From Strigamia acuminata (Eukaryota; Arthropoda; Chilopoda; Geophilomorpha; Linotaeniidae), in the NCBI GenBank assembly GCA_949358305.1, contig OX442319.1, forward strand, positions 12,524,001-12,588,000: a stretch of DNA of 64,000 nt. Direction: 5' to 3'. Within the stretch, counting starts at the first letter, position 1. Each line of letters starts with the position of its first letter. The translations under genes were made by a program, and so were the position numbers. The notes below the pieces were generated by a model that had not been told where the DNA came from, did no database searches, and was given only the letters and a program-made list of their open reading frames with translations. Below, piece after piece: positions 35,850-46,825 of this stretch.

Positions 35850-36332
35850 TTTAGTATGTAACAATGCAAGCGACACGCCATATAAAACAATAACAACACT
35901 TAGCACAACAAGATTTTTGGTCTATTCTATAAATTACGCCATTATTATTTTTATTTGAGAATGCTCGTTGCACGCTGTTTCGTCCGGCGCAGCCATTTTG
36001 GACTACCCATAATTCCCTGATCCACTCGTGTTGCGAGCGCTTTTACAGTTGAGACAATCGGAAAATCGGTAAGCTTATTTGAATTCTACGAATTGAGGTA
36101 CGTAAGATATGCCACTAAAGAAATTAGGACATGGAGATTTACTTTTCACTGTTTTTGTGATCTGTTAGTTCTTGAAGACTGTTCAAATGTGTACGGCATT
36201 CGATTTCTTGTATGTTGAGAGTGCATCCACGTTCCGTGTGATCAGCGACGTCTGCCAGCAGAAAGTGAGCGCTCGTCGCCGAAACAAACATTGACCAACC
36301 TAGCTGTAAATCCCGTTATTTTTCTATTTAAA
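35850..36332. promoter_or_regulatory. Shared divergent upstream region of CFAP43 and a zinc-finger gene
   Basis: About 480 bp separate the two start codons, which point away from each other. Around 35960-36060 the sequence has more CpG than its surroundings. A bidirectional promoter is inferred from the geometry. I see no clear TATA box and no X-box motif here. Confidence 0.4.
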
Positions 36333-37186
36333 ATGGAGCGAAAAAACAAGGATTACAGTTGCAATTTGTGCGACTATTCGTGCTTATATTATTCGCAGTT
36401 GAAACAACACATGCTCAAACACACTGGTGAAAAGCCTTTCAAATGTCAAACATTTTCACTTTCCTTTCGGCTTAAACAATACATGATTGTACATATGAAA
36501 ATTCATACAGGAGAAAAACCATTCTCGTGCCATTTGTGTGATTATTCCTGCAGTCAAAGTGGACATATAAAAAGACATTTATTAACCCATACTGGAGAAA
36601 AACCTTTCAAGTGCCATTTGTGTGATTATTCCTGTATTCAAAGTGGGGGTTTAAGTAAACATTTATTAATCCATACTGGAGAAAACCATTCAAGTGCTAT
36701 TTATGTCACTATTCTTGCAATGAAAGTGGGAATTTAAATAGACATCTATTAATCCATTCAGTAGAAAAACCATTCGACTGCCATTTGTGTGATTATTCTG
36801 CCAATCGAAAAGGGGATTTAAAAAAACATCTATTAACCCACACAGGCGAAAAACCATTCAAGTGCCATTTGTGTGATTATTCCTGCAGTCAAAGTGGACA
36901 TTTAAAAGGACATTTATTAACCCACACTGGAGAAAAACCATTCAAGTGTCATTTGTGTCCTTATTCCTGTATTACAAGTAGTAATTTAAAAATGCATTTG
37001 TTAACCCACACAGGAGAAAAACCATTCAAGTGCCATTTGTGTGATTATTCCTGCAGAGAAAGTGGAAATTTAAAAAAACATTTATTAATCCATACTGGAG
37101 AAAAACCATTCGAGTGCCATTTGTGTGATTATTCTAGTAGTCGAAATGATACTTTAAAAAAACATTTAACAAAGCATACAAAGTAA
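36333..37186 (+). pseudogene. C2H2 zinc-finger gene with a single-base frameshift
   Basis: The N-terminus (MERKNKDYSCNLCDYSC) resembles the two zinc-finger genes at 55-60 kb. Fingers are linked by TGEKPF and mostly read CHLCDYS. Near 36685 the linker has four A residues where sister linkers have five, a 1-bp loss that ends the first frame at about 36737. The second frame carries five to six good fingers from 36785 to 37186. Finger 2 has also lost its second zinc cysteine (CQTFS instead of CxxC). An assembly error at the A-run is possible, but the missing cysteine argues for real decay. Confidence 0.75.
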
Positions 37187-38769
37187 AAATTACATCGTTC
37201 ATTAATTTCATAATTCTGTAATTCTAATTTTATTTCAAATGACATTTTGTTTTTGTTTTTAACTCAAAATTTTGCTTCAATTTCTTTTATCCACAAATTA
37301 AAACCTGTTACTTGCTGTCTGTGTGTATTTTCTCGTTTCATTTCCAATTTTTTATGGTGAGCGACACACGAATAACTTGTGCTTTATCTTGCAATCGAAA
37401 TGGAAATTTGAAAACTCATTTTAAAATCCACACCTGAGAAAAACCATGCCATTTGTGTGCCTTCTCATCCATTCGAAGTGAGGATTTAAATAAACATTTA
37501 TTAACCCTCGAGAGAAAACAATTCAAGTGCTATTTGTGTGCATATTCCAATATTCTTAAATTCAAAACGGTTTAATTTTTGTTTTTATTGGTGCATTAAT
37601 GCATTTTAATTTGATCTTTAAAAATAACTACGGTACCATACTGTCTCGAATAAACACCACAGCGTTTATTTATTTTTCCGACCCTCCTCTCCCCCTCCCG
37701 TCGTTTAAATGAGTCCCTGTGCCCATTTAAACCCGGCGTTTATTCGAGGTAGTACGATATTATATAAATATTTTTTATCAGAATTCCTTTCAACCGGGTC
37801 GAAAATTTTGCCGATAGGAAATATTCCGGTAAAAAAAATAAGGTTAAATATAATCCTGCTTACCATGAATATGTATTATTATTTCTGTATTTATTTATTA
37901 ATTTATGCATTGAAAGTTCTGTATTTTAAATTGCATTTTGTGTTCAACTCAAATTTAAGAAAACTGAAACTTGTTTAAATTTGTTTCTGTATATTTTCCT
38001 CATTTCATTTCCAATTTATTATTTCTTCCCAAATCTTGTAAAACATAAAAATAAAAGCTGCCGTGTTCATGCATTGTTACAACTCAATTCCATATAGACT
38101 TACCATGCCACACATTGCACTTTCTCATTCGTGCGCGATTAAATGCATTTCTATTACGTTTTAAAGATCAAAGTGTCTTAATCCTTGAAAAATGGTAGCA
38201 GATTTGCAGATGATGGTTGAAGGCAGAGGAGATACCAATCTATGTGGTTTTCTTTTTATATTTTCCAGTTTATAAACGTATGGTGCAATTGTGCTCGGGC
38301 GGTTCTTGTTTTTATTATTGCTTCATTAATGCATTTCAATTTTATTTTTAAAAATAACTATTATATAAATATTTTTTATTAGAATTCCTTTCAACCCGGT
38401 CGAAAATTGTAGAAAATATTCCTGGTGGATGAATATCGTAGGATTGAAGTGGATGAGAACGAAAGAGTCAAAACGGAAGTGGTTCCGTAAAAGTTTATTA
38501 CTATTTTCTCCTGTATATTCCCAAGGTAGAGGTTCCTTTTATTCTCGTTATTTTTTTTTTAATTATGCGCAAAATAGACAATTTTATTACATTTTAATTT
38601 CAGAAAAAAAAAAAAAACAATTTATAAGCCTAACTGGCATGACAGTTGTTTTTAAGTACTGTACAGACGTAACAACAAATACAAAACGTTCGCCCCACGT
38701 TTCGTCCTGTCGAAAATACATATACAAACATTTCCAACAGTGCAGTCAACTGTTGTCACACATACCAAC
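37187..38769. other. Intergenic region with degenerate zinc fingers and a small inverted-repeat element
   Basis: At 37380-37575 there are remnants of zinc fingers in line with the gene upstream, with in-frame stops. At 37630-37757 there is a short element with CTCGAATAAACACC and GTTTATTCGAGG ends related to the one in EHMT intron 17. Two diverged copies of an AT-rich block (about 37600-37850 and 38330-38420, sharing TTTTTATCAGAATTCC-like text) follow. No further gene is seen. Confidence 0.6.
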
Positions 38770-40062
38770 ATGCCACACAAGATTTCGACAGCGAGTTTGG
38801 AAGAATTATGTCTCATCAAGCTGACGACTAATTTCAGTGCAATGCAACACCAACTTGCCAAACATATTTATCCAAACATATTTATCCACAACGTTTACGA
38901 GCGATTATGTCAGTCCAAGGAATTAAAATTAAACGCCAACATTTTCATTCACGGATCCACCAAAACCTTGCACCATTTGCACGTCTTTGACCTGCGTGCG
39001 CAGCCCTTGTACGACAAAATAGGCCTAGTTTGTGGCAACCTTTTGGATCTAAACCTACAACGCTCTTCGAGCAATCTAAAAATCCCGCCTCGATCTCTCA
39101 TCAAACTCATCAAACATTTACCGCAACTTCGGCGTTTAAATTTAATGAGGAGAGGCGAATGCACGGACAAAGTCGCTGCGCAAATCGGTCAAAGTTGTCC
39201 ACTGTTGACGCATCTCGACGTGTATTATTGCAAAAATGTCACCGATGCAGGCATCAATTTGTTGGCTAGCGGGTGCATCATGCTCGAGTGTCTGGACATC
39301 TGCGAGACTCGTGCGTCGCGAGATTGCTGTTTGTTCGCACTAAACCAACTGCCCCGTTTAAAAGAATTCCGAAATTCGCGGTGGCGCGCATTGTTTCGCA
39401 CGTTGAAAGAGCAATATTCCAATCCGGACGTGCAAGTGCGCACTTATTCGCTCGAAAAAACGTGTCAACACGTGGAGAATAGCGGGGATTTCACCATTTT
39501 GAACGCGATCTTTCCGAATTTGCGCGGCGTGTATATTTGTCCGTTTACAACGACGAATTTCGATGTTTTCGAAAATAATTTGACGTCACGATTGACGCAA
39601 CTACGTTTGTTCGATATTTTGTTGGTCAACGTCGCGCTCGTTAGTCGCTTTTGTCCGTTGTTGGAGATATTGAAGTTGCAGTCGTGTAGCGTTTGCGATG
39701 AAACGGATTCGGTTGGGAATTTGAAGAATTTACGTCAACTGCATGTGGATTCGTTGCACGATGCTTCACAGTTTCAAATATTGTTGCAGAAATGTGAGAA
39801 TGTCGAGAAGTTTTGTTTTAGTCGCTGTTCTGTGATTTCTGACGCTTTAATTTCACACTTTGCGTTTGAAAATATGAAAAATTTGTCGCTTTTTAAGTGC
39901 GGTCCGATGGATCGCAAGTCTGTCTTGAAATTGTTGAAAATGGATAATCCACTCAACGAGTTGATTTGCGAAAACTGTGAGAATATTCACGTTTCGGACT
40001 GTGGTGAGATTGACAGTTACATCGAACGTGAGAACTTGGATTTGCAGGTTCGAATTCGGTGA
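38770..40062 (+). CDS. Intronless leucine-rich-repeat protein
   Basis: This 430-aa ORF starts at ATG 38770 with an ACA-ATG context; the frame is open further upstream without an ATG. The middle (about residues 90-180) has LRRs of the cysteine-containing type found in FBXL/AMN1 proteins: LLDLNLQRS, LPQLRRLNLMRR, CPLLTHLDVYYCKNVTDAG and CIMLECLDICET. More irregular LRRs run to residue 410. The N-terminal 50 aa could be a diverged F-box, but I cannot confirm that. FBXL proteins pick substrates for SCF ubiquitin ligases; that role is a family-level guess. Lack of introns among intron-rich genes suggests retroposition. An AATAAATAAATAAA run follows the stop. Confidence 0.75.
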   Translation: MPHKISTASLEELCLIKLTTNFSAMQHQLAKHIYPNIFIHNVYERLCQSKELKLNANIFIHGSTKTLHHLHVFDLRAQPLYDKIGLVCGNLLDLNLQRSSSNLKIPPRSLIKLIKHLPQLRRLNLMRRGECTDKVAAQIGQSCPLLTHLDVYYCKNVTDAGINLLASGCIMLECLDICETRASRDCCLFALNQLPRLKEFRNSRWRALFRTLKEQYSNPDVQVRTYSLEKTCQHVENSGDFTILNAIFPNLRGVYICPFTTTNFDVFENNLTSRLTQLRLFDILLVNVALVSRFCPLLEILKLQSCSVCDETDSVGNLKNLRQLHVDSLHDASQFQILLQKCENVEKFCFSRCSVISDALISHFAFENMKNLSLFKCGPMDRKSVLKLLKMDNPLNELICENCENIHVSDCGEIDSYIERENLDLQVRIR

Positions 40063-40086
40063 AAATAAATAAATAAATCACTGACT

Positions 40087-40700
40087 TAAATTTTTTTACT
40101 TCGTATATATTTTTATTGCGTAGAATGGAATTTTTAGTGCATATCCGGGCTAATTAAGTATTTAAGTACCGGTATCATGCAGCTTCTACGTACTTTTCAT
40201 AGCAAAGTAGACTAGAAAATTATTCTCTCGCGTGTTTGATCAGCATTTTTACTCTGAAAATGACTCGAGATTTGTGTATCCGTTTGTGCCTTTTCTTCGT
40301 TGTGTTGGCACTCACAGCATTGTAAGTTGACAACAAAACAAATTGATTTTATCAACACATACAATCAAAAATACAAGACATACATTTAGAATTTTAATTT
40401 ATTTCTGTTTCTATTATAGTGTTTCCAATGATTGTGCGTGTGGAAAGTTCAACTCGAAGTGCAAAATCACTAAAGATTGTTGCGAGAATTTTACGTGCAG
40501 TAAGAAAGGAAAATGTGCGGACCTTACAGATCTCCCACCTCTCTGCCCAAAATGCCTATTACCACAAATGAAATAAATCACGCTACAAAACAAAAATAAA
40601 ACACGGACTTGAATTTTTTTTTACTTGGTATATATTTTTTTCCTTATACTTTTTATTGCATACAATATCCGGGTTAATTAAGAATTTAAGTACCGGTATC
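40087..40700 (+). repeat. Direct repeats flanking the small cysteine-rich gene
   Basis: About 85 bp at 40087-40172 recur with changes at 40613-40700. Both contain TTTTACTT-GTATATATTTTT, then TATCCGGG-TAATTAAG and ATTTAAGTACCGGTATC. One copy follows the LRR gene and the other follows the cysteine-rich peptide gene, so the two genes share a 3' flank. Confidence 0.8.
40260..40576 (+). CDS. Small secreted cysteine-rich (knottin-like) peptide
   Basis: Exons 40260-40321 and 40420-40576 join in phase to encode 72 aa. The first 21 residues or so are a strong signal peptide. The mature part has ten cysteines. The core spacing C-x6-C-x5-CC-x4-C-x5-C fits an inhibitor cystine knot, preceded by an extra CxC and followed by a proline-rich tail with CPKC. 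Such peptides serve as antimicrobials, protease inhibitors, signalling peptides or venom components in many invertebrates; the sequence alone does not say which. The intron after the signal peptide is typical of this class. An AATAAA follows the stop region near 40593. Confidence 0.72.
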
Positions 40701-40869
40701 AATATTTAACGTAACAAACGTTGAATACAAAAAAATACCGTATTGCCGTGACCAAATGCAGTATTTTTGCTCCCTCAGCCGCGGCTCTTATTCGAGGGCG
40801 CCTCTTATTACATCAATTACGTTACAATTACGTTCGTTTCACGTACATACAATATTGACACGTTGATTA

Positions 40870-41056
40870 AACGTTACTTTGTTGGATTGGACACTACACA
40901 TTTGTCCTGGCATGTATACAATACGTGACATCGTCACGTATACAGGTATAATGCGTGACACTATTTGGGGTATATAAACCCCCAACCATTGTTAAATAAA
41001 TCATCAGTTGTCAACAGTGTCAACACGATTAGTAGAAATTCACAAATAGTAAAATA
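40870..41056 (+). promoter_or_regulatory. TATA-containing promoter, LTR-like, of the left CDC25-like gene
   Basis: A TATATAAA box at about 40970-40977 is flanked by GGGG and CCCC, about 85 bp before the ATG. Upstream is a perfect inverted repeat, ATACGTGA and TCACGTAT with a 5-nt spacer (40921-40941). The tract could be a short LTR, running from TGTTGG near 40880 to CAACA near 41025 with an AATAAA after the TATA box, but no target duplication is clear. Confidence 0.5.
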
Positions 41057-41935
41057 ATGGACATTTCTAACGAGAAGTTTCTGTCGGCCGAGCATTTGGA
41101 TTTCGGAACACCGCAAAGGCCAAAAGGCATTGTACAACTCGTGGAGCAGCCTCTCACGACAACTCCAATGGGGTTTCGAGAGAAACGTTCAAAGGAGACA
41201 AACAAACGAAGAAAAGCAGTTTCATTGGGCACAAACCCGAGCAGAAAACATTTATTCTCCGATGCTTTAAGTCGCTGTTACTCGGAATCGGATGCCGACA
41301 ACGTAATGAAAGCTGTCGAACTCGGTACGGACAATCCCGATTTGATTGGAGATTTCAGTCGTCCGTGCGCACTGCCACTTATTGCGGGCAAGCATCAGGA
41401 TTTGAAATCCATTTCGACTCAAACCATGTTTCGCCTGTTGAATGACGATTTCACTTTGCGAGTCGAGAAATACGTCGTGATTGATTGTCGACTGCCCTAC
41501 GAATACGAAGGCGGCCACGTACGAGGTGCTATTAATATAAACACGAAAGAGAGTTTGGAATTGGAGTTTTTCCAGAAGATTCACGAATCCGTGGTTTTGA
41601 TATTCCATTGTGAATTTTCGTCGCAAAGAGGCCCTTCCATGTGTCGTTTCTTGCGGAATAAGGACCGAGAAACAAACGAGTACCCGAGTTTGGTTTACCC
41701 GGAGATTTACGTGCTCGATGGCGGTTACAAAGCATTTTACGAGGGTTTTCTCGAGTGTTGTGAGCCGCAATCGTACAGACCGATGCTCCCGCGCCCCGTA
41801 ACAGTCGATGTTTCCCCCAATTCAGCTAAGTTCTCTTTTTCACCTTCATCGTGGTCAAAAACGGTGTTGTGCGTCATTTCCGTTGGAGTGTTTGCGCTAC
41901 TCCTTCCCCGTTTGACTTTTTATACTAATTTATAA
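41057..41935 (+). CDS. Intronless CDC25-like dual-specificity phosphatase, left palindrome copy
   Basis: 292 aa, single exon. The catalytic rhodanese-type domain (about residues 130-255) has the CDC25 landmarks DCRLPYEYEGGHVRGA, the Cx5R loop in HCEFSSQRGPSMCR, NEYPSLVYPEIYVLDGGY and a CEPQSYRPM end. CDC25 enzymes remove inhibitory phosphates from CDK Thr14/Tyr15. The long regulatory N-terminus of usual CDC25 is reduced to about 120 aa. The last 25 aa are hydrophobic, from about TVLCVISVGVFALLL, suggesting a tail anchor, which is unusual for the family. Compared with the right copy it has a different N-terminus and lacks about 15 aa after residue 40. All catalytic residues are present, so it is probably active. 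The lack of introns points to a retrogene. Confidence 0.88.
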   Translation: MDISNEKFLSAEHLDFGTPQRPKGIVQLVEQPLTTTPMGFREKRSKETNKRRKAVSLGTNPSRKHLFSDALSRCYSESDADNVMKAVELGTDNPDLIGDFSRPCALPLIAGKHQDLKSISTQTMFRLLNDDFTLRVEKYVVIDCRLPYEYEGGHVRGAININTKESLELEFFQKIHESVVLIFHCEFSSQRGPSMCRFLRNKDRETNEYPSLVYPEIYVLDGGYKAFYEGFLECCEPQSYRPMLPRPVTVDVSPNSAKFSFSPSSWSKTVLCVISVGVFALLLPRLTFYTNL

Positions 41936-42859
41936 ATATTTTTTAATTTCAACAATTTAATCAAGTTACAATAAAAAAGAAAGTAAAATATTTTTTTAAA
42001 AAGAGAATTCAAACCCCGTAAATGTAATTTATTTATTTCCCACTAATTTTTCAAGGGATTTGTTCAAGGGATTTTTTTAAAAGTAGAAGCAGTTCCTGCA
42101 ATTCCTATGCGTGTCTGAAATACTCTGCTAGAAGCCACAAATATCAATTATTGCTTTATTCTCACTACTGTTTGTGCCATGAAATTGTTTGCACACCATG
42201 GTAATACATGAGTAATTCGATTGTTAAAGATAATATAAGTGACAAGATGCACATAAATTCACAGAGTGCAAAAATGTATGTTTTTTCTTTTTGTTAAAAT
42301 AAAAGTTTGGACCTTTAAAACCACTTAGTTGACAAGAAAAAGCATTTTTAGTCACGTAAATATCTTTTTAAGTGAAAAATAATTTTTAGTTGATCGTAAA
42401 TACACTTTCTAGTAGCAAATATGCATTAAATGCACAGAATTAGTAAAAAAAAACTGATCCAATTTGACATAATCTATAGAAACACCAAAACATAAAAGTA
42501 AACATTTATAAAAATTAGCGCCGGGGAAAGCTGTTGTAGGTACATTTATATTGCCTGTATCTTTATAATTACAATAAAATAATCAGAAAGTAAATTGTCA
42601 AGACAAATGCAAAAACTTCAACAAAAAAATATCCAAAACTTCACTTCCTAAATAAAAATAAAACTGAAGTTACCAATCTTCTAGAAACAAAATTTTTTTA
42701 CTAAACATATTAACCATTAAATATGCCAAACCTTTGAACTAAATGACTCAACCATGAAATAAACAATCTTAAGAAAAGATACGGCAGAACACCGCAGAAC
42801 CACCCGTCATTACCCAAAAATTACCAGATTTCTTTTATGGAGAGTAGGCCTCGTCTAGT

Positions 42860-43990
42860 TCACAATTCCCCCACTATGTAAGTGTTCTTGAAACCTATCT
42901 GCTTCAGTCTACCAGCTGAAGTTGAATGTAGCGTCCCACAACAACTCCAGCTAGTATACTGATGCAGATAAGTTCCTAGAACACTCACCTAGCACGACTA
43001 GATGAGTACTCTAGGAACCTATCTGCATCAGTCTACCAGCTGAAGTTGAATGTAGCGTCCCACATCAACTCCAGCTGGTATACTGATGCAGATAAGTTCC
43101 TAGAACACTCACCTAGCAAGACTAGATGAGTGTTCTAAGAACCTATCAGCATCAGTCTACCAGCTGAAGTTGAATGTAGCGTCCCAAAACAACTCCAGCT
43201 AGTATACTGATGCAGATAAGTTCCTAGAACACTCACCTAGCAGGACTAGATGAGTGTTCTAGGAACCTATCTGCATCAGTCTACCAGCTGAAGTTGAATG
43301 TAGCGTCCCACAACAACTCCAGCTAGTATACTGATGCAGATAAGTTCCTAGAACACTCACCTAGCAGGACTAGATGAGTGTTCTAGGAACCTATCTGCAT
43401 CAGTCTACCAGCTGAAGTTGAATGTAGCGTCCCACAACAACTCCAGCTAGTATACTGATGCAGATAAGTTCCTAGAACACTCACCTAGCAAGACTAGATG
43501 AGTGTTCTAAAAACCTATCAGCATCAGTCTACCAGCTGAAGTTGAATGTAGCGTCCCACAACAACTCCAGCTAATATACTGATGCAGATATGTTCCTAGA
43601 ACACTCACCTAGCAAGACTAGATGAGTGTTCTAAGAACCTATCAGCATCAGTCTACCAGCTGAAGTTGAATGTAGCGTCCCAAAACAACTCCAGCTAGTA
43701 TACTGATGCAGATAAGTTCCTAGAACACTCACCTAGCAGGACTAGATGAGTGTTCTAGGAACCTATCTGCATCAGTCTACCAGCTGAAGTTGAATGTAGC
43801 GTCCCACATCAACTCCAGTTGGTATACTGATGCAGATAAGTTCCTAGAACACTCACCTAGCAGGAGTAGATGAGTGTTCTAAGAACCTATCTGCATCAGT
43901 CTACCAGCTGAAGTTGAATGTAGCGTCCCACAACAACTCCAGCTAATATACTGATACAGATAAGTTCCTAGAACACTCACCTAGCTGGGA
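42860..43990. repeat. About 123-bp hairpin satellite, left array (nine units)
   Basis: Each unit contains TGAATGTAGCGTCCCAC as a loop. It is flanked by about 44-bp inverted arms, one reading GAACCTATCTGCATCAGTCT and the other ACTGATGCAGATAAGTTC. The units therefore form a tandem series of potential hairpins. Spacer motifs are CACCTAGCAAGACTAGATGA and variants. Units differ by a few bases. Confidence 0.92.
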
Positions 43991-46262
43991 AAGCTTGTAC
44001 TAGAAGGGGCCTGACTTCCAGAAGAGAATTCTGGTTAATTTGAGTACCCTCTCTTATTTCAAACCTTACTGAAACAAATTTAAATGTTAGCATTACTGCA
44101 AAGGGTGTGACAAGTAGTTCCACGATGTCCTCCAGCATCTATCTAGTTCAATCATTACATTGTCTGGTTCGACCGTTCGAACAGACTAAGAGAAAAAATG
44201 CATCTGTTCATCAAATTTAAATATTATTTTAAAAGTTTATGCGAAATCTTTGGAAATTTTTTTTAAACAACTAATCAAGTTGATAAACTATTAAAAAAGA
44301 ATCATCTTTGCATCTAAAACAGCTTTCCACAACACTTTACAATAATATAATAATATAATATAATATAATATAATAATAAAATATTAAACAATAAGAACCA
44401 AAAGTTACGAATCTTTGTACAACTGTTTTTGTACTGATATACAGGAACAGTTATTTTTTTATAATCTTTGCTGCAATGTTCAATGTCCATTTCTGTCGGT
44501 TCACTGTCTCTGTCCACTGTCCACTTGCTGGATCCGCTCTTCACTGACTGTCCACTTATTCCATTTTCTCCAATGCTCCATTCACTTTCCACTTGCAGTC
44601 CCCTGTCCACTGGAACCCTGTAAAGAATATAAAGAATGAATGAATGAATTTAAAACTCTAATTAATAAATGTAATAATTTCAGCTACGATTACCAACACT
44701 TAAAATAAATCCAATTTTGTTTATCCGAATGAGGAAGCAGCGAGTTGAATCTATTAAAAAGTATTAAAAACGTTATAAAAATAAAAATAACTATAACATT
44801 GTAGTAATTCTCACTCAATTAGTGAATTGCCCACTTCAAATTAAAATTTGATAAGGTTAGGTGAGGCTTCCAACAAGATGGACGGCTGCTTTTAATGACC
44901 ACTTCTTTGCTGTTGATGACTCCTGTTGAATAAATAATTAATCATAACACTTTCCTAACCTTAACTGACAAACTATGGCCATCTAAACTAGCTAAAGTGT
45001 TTTTTTTTGTGGCTTCAGTGACGGCTTCACAGGCTGCAGACGAATCTGGAACTAAATGTTAATTATAAATCCGTGGTGTTGTCTAGTCTCAGCTTCTCTA
45101 CGCTAACACGAGACAAAACCATGGCATCGCAACTCCACAGACCGCTCAGGAGATCTTCGCAGCCTGCTCTGCTGGATGCACACCTTTGGTCCCAAGTCGC
45201 CGTGGAATGAAGTTGATATTTCCGATGAACCTTCATGAGCTTCTTCATGATCCTTCGTGCGTTTCTTCGTGTAAAGAATATTCACTTTTGTACTGATGCT
45301 AACACATGTTATCATGTTGACACTTTAGTGGGATTTCCTACACAATCCTAGACACGTCTGAGGTTGGATTTCATCCCATCGCGACCTGACCTAATGTCAG
45401 TAAAACGTCAGCAATAAATAACTAGGATTTACTGCTGGCCCGACCTCAGCTAAAGGGTCCTACGCTAAATTTTTCTGAACTGAAATGATTTGCATCATTT
45501 CAATTCAGAAATTAACAATCCTGGCTTATCGAGTGAATCATTGTGATCAATTATACAGAATTATTAAAAAAGAATTATTACGCTAAAATTCGAAACACTG
45601 GATCAGCCTACAACAACAACTTAATGTTTATACCAAGTGATGTTTTCAGTGTTGTCTTCACAGGTCGCATTGGCGTAAACCTGTAAAACAAAACCTGCAC
45701 CTTTTTGACAGCATTTAACCCTTCTAACGGGTTTCCCTTCTAACGGGCTAAAGCTAATGAACCTGAAAGAAAAAACCTGACCTCGGCTGACCAAAATAAC
45801 TAGCTCGTACCGTTTAAACCAAATGTTGCTCCTGCAACACTGCGACCTGCATCCTTGTGGCGAGCACACTTGTCCTAACGACCTATATGAACGAAACAAA
45901 TTTTAATATTCAGTTATATGCCTTTCTGCTAATTTTTATCGATTTCTGTCAAATTTTGTTTTGATTTGCGGAAATGTATGTGCTTTAGATGAGCTTTAGA
46001 TGAGCTTTGGATGAGCTTTGGATGAGCTTTAGATGAGCTTTAGATGAGGTTTAGGTGTCTGTTAGACATGGCATACAAGATGTTAGAATTTTCAGATTTC
46101 AATGGATTTCAACGGATTTTGCAAGGATGTGTTTCAAGATTACAATGGATTTTACGAGGATGTTCTCAAAGATTTCAATGGACTTTATTGTAAAATAAAA
46201 TACATTTTTGGAAAAAAAAATGCTTTCTTAGAAAAAAAATAATGCATTTTTGGAGAAAAAAA

Positions 46263-46825
46263 ATGTATTTTGGAAAATAAAATGTATTTTGGAAAATAAA
46301 ATGTATTTTGGAAAATAAAATGTATTTTGGAAAATAAAATGTATTTTGGAAAATAAAATGTATTTTGGAAAATAAAATGTATTTTGGAAAATAAAATGTA
46401 TTTTGGAAAATAAAATGTATTTTGGAAAATAAAATGTATTTTGGAAAATAAAATGTATTTTGGAAAATAAAATGTATTTTGGAAAATAAAATGTATTTTG
46501 GAAAATAAAATGTATTTTGGAAAATAAAATGTATTTTGGAAAATAAAATGTATTTTGGAAAATAAAATGTATTTTGGAAAATAAAATGTATTTTGGAAAA
46601 TAAAATGTATTTTGGAAAATAAAATGTATTTTGGAAAATAAAATGTATTTTGGAAAATAAAATGTATTTTGGAAAATAAAATGTATTTTGGAAAATAAAA
46701 TGTATTTTGGAAAATAAAATGTATTTTGGAAAATAAAATGTATTTTGGAAAATAAAATGTATTTTGGAAAATAAAATGTATTTTGGAAAATAAAATGTAT
46801 TTTGGAAAATAAAATGTATTTTGGA
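46263..46825. repeat. 19-bp minisatellite in the left palindrome arm
   Basis: About 29 almost identical copies of TTTTGGAAAATAAAATGTA. The equivalent place in the right arm (48530-48600) has only one to three degenerate units. The three long overlapping ORFs it creates are artefacts, since 19 is not a multiple of 3 and all frames stay open. Confidence 0.95.
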
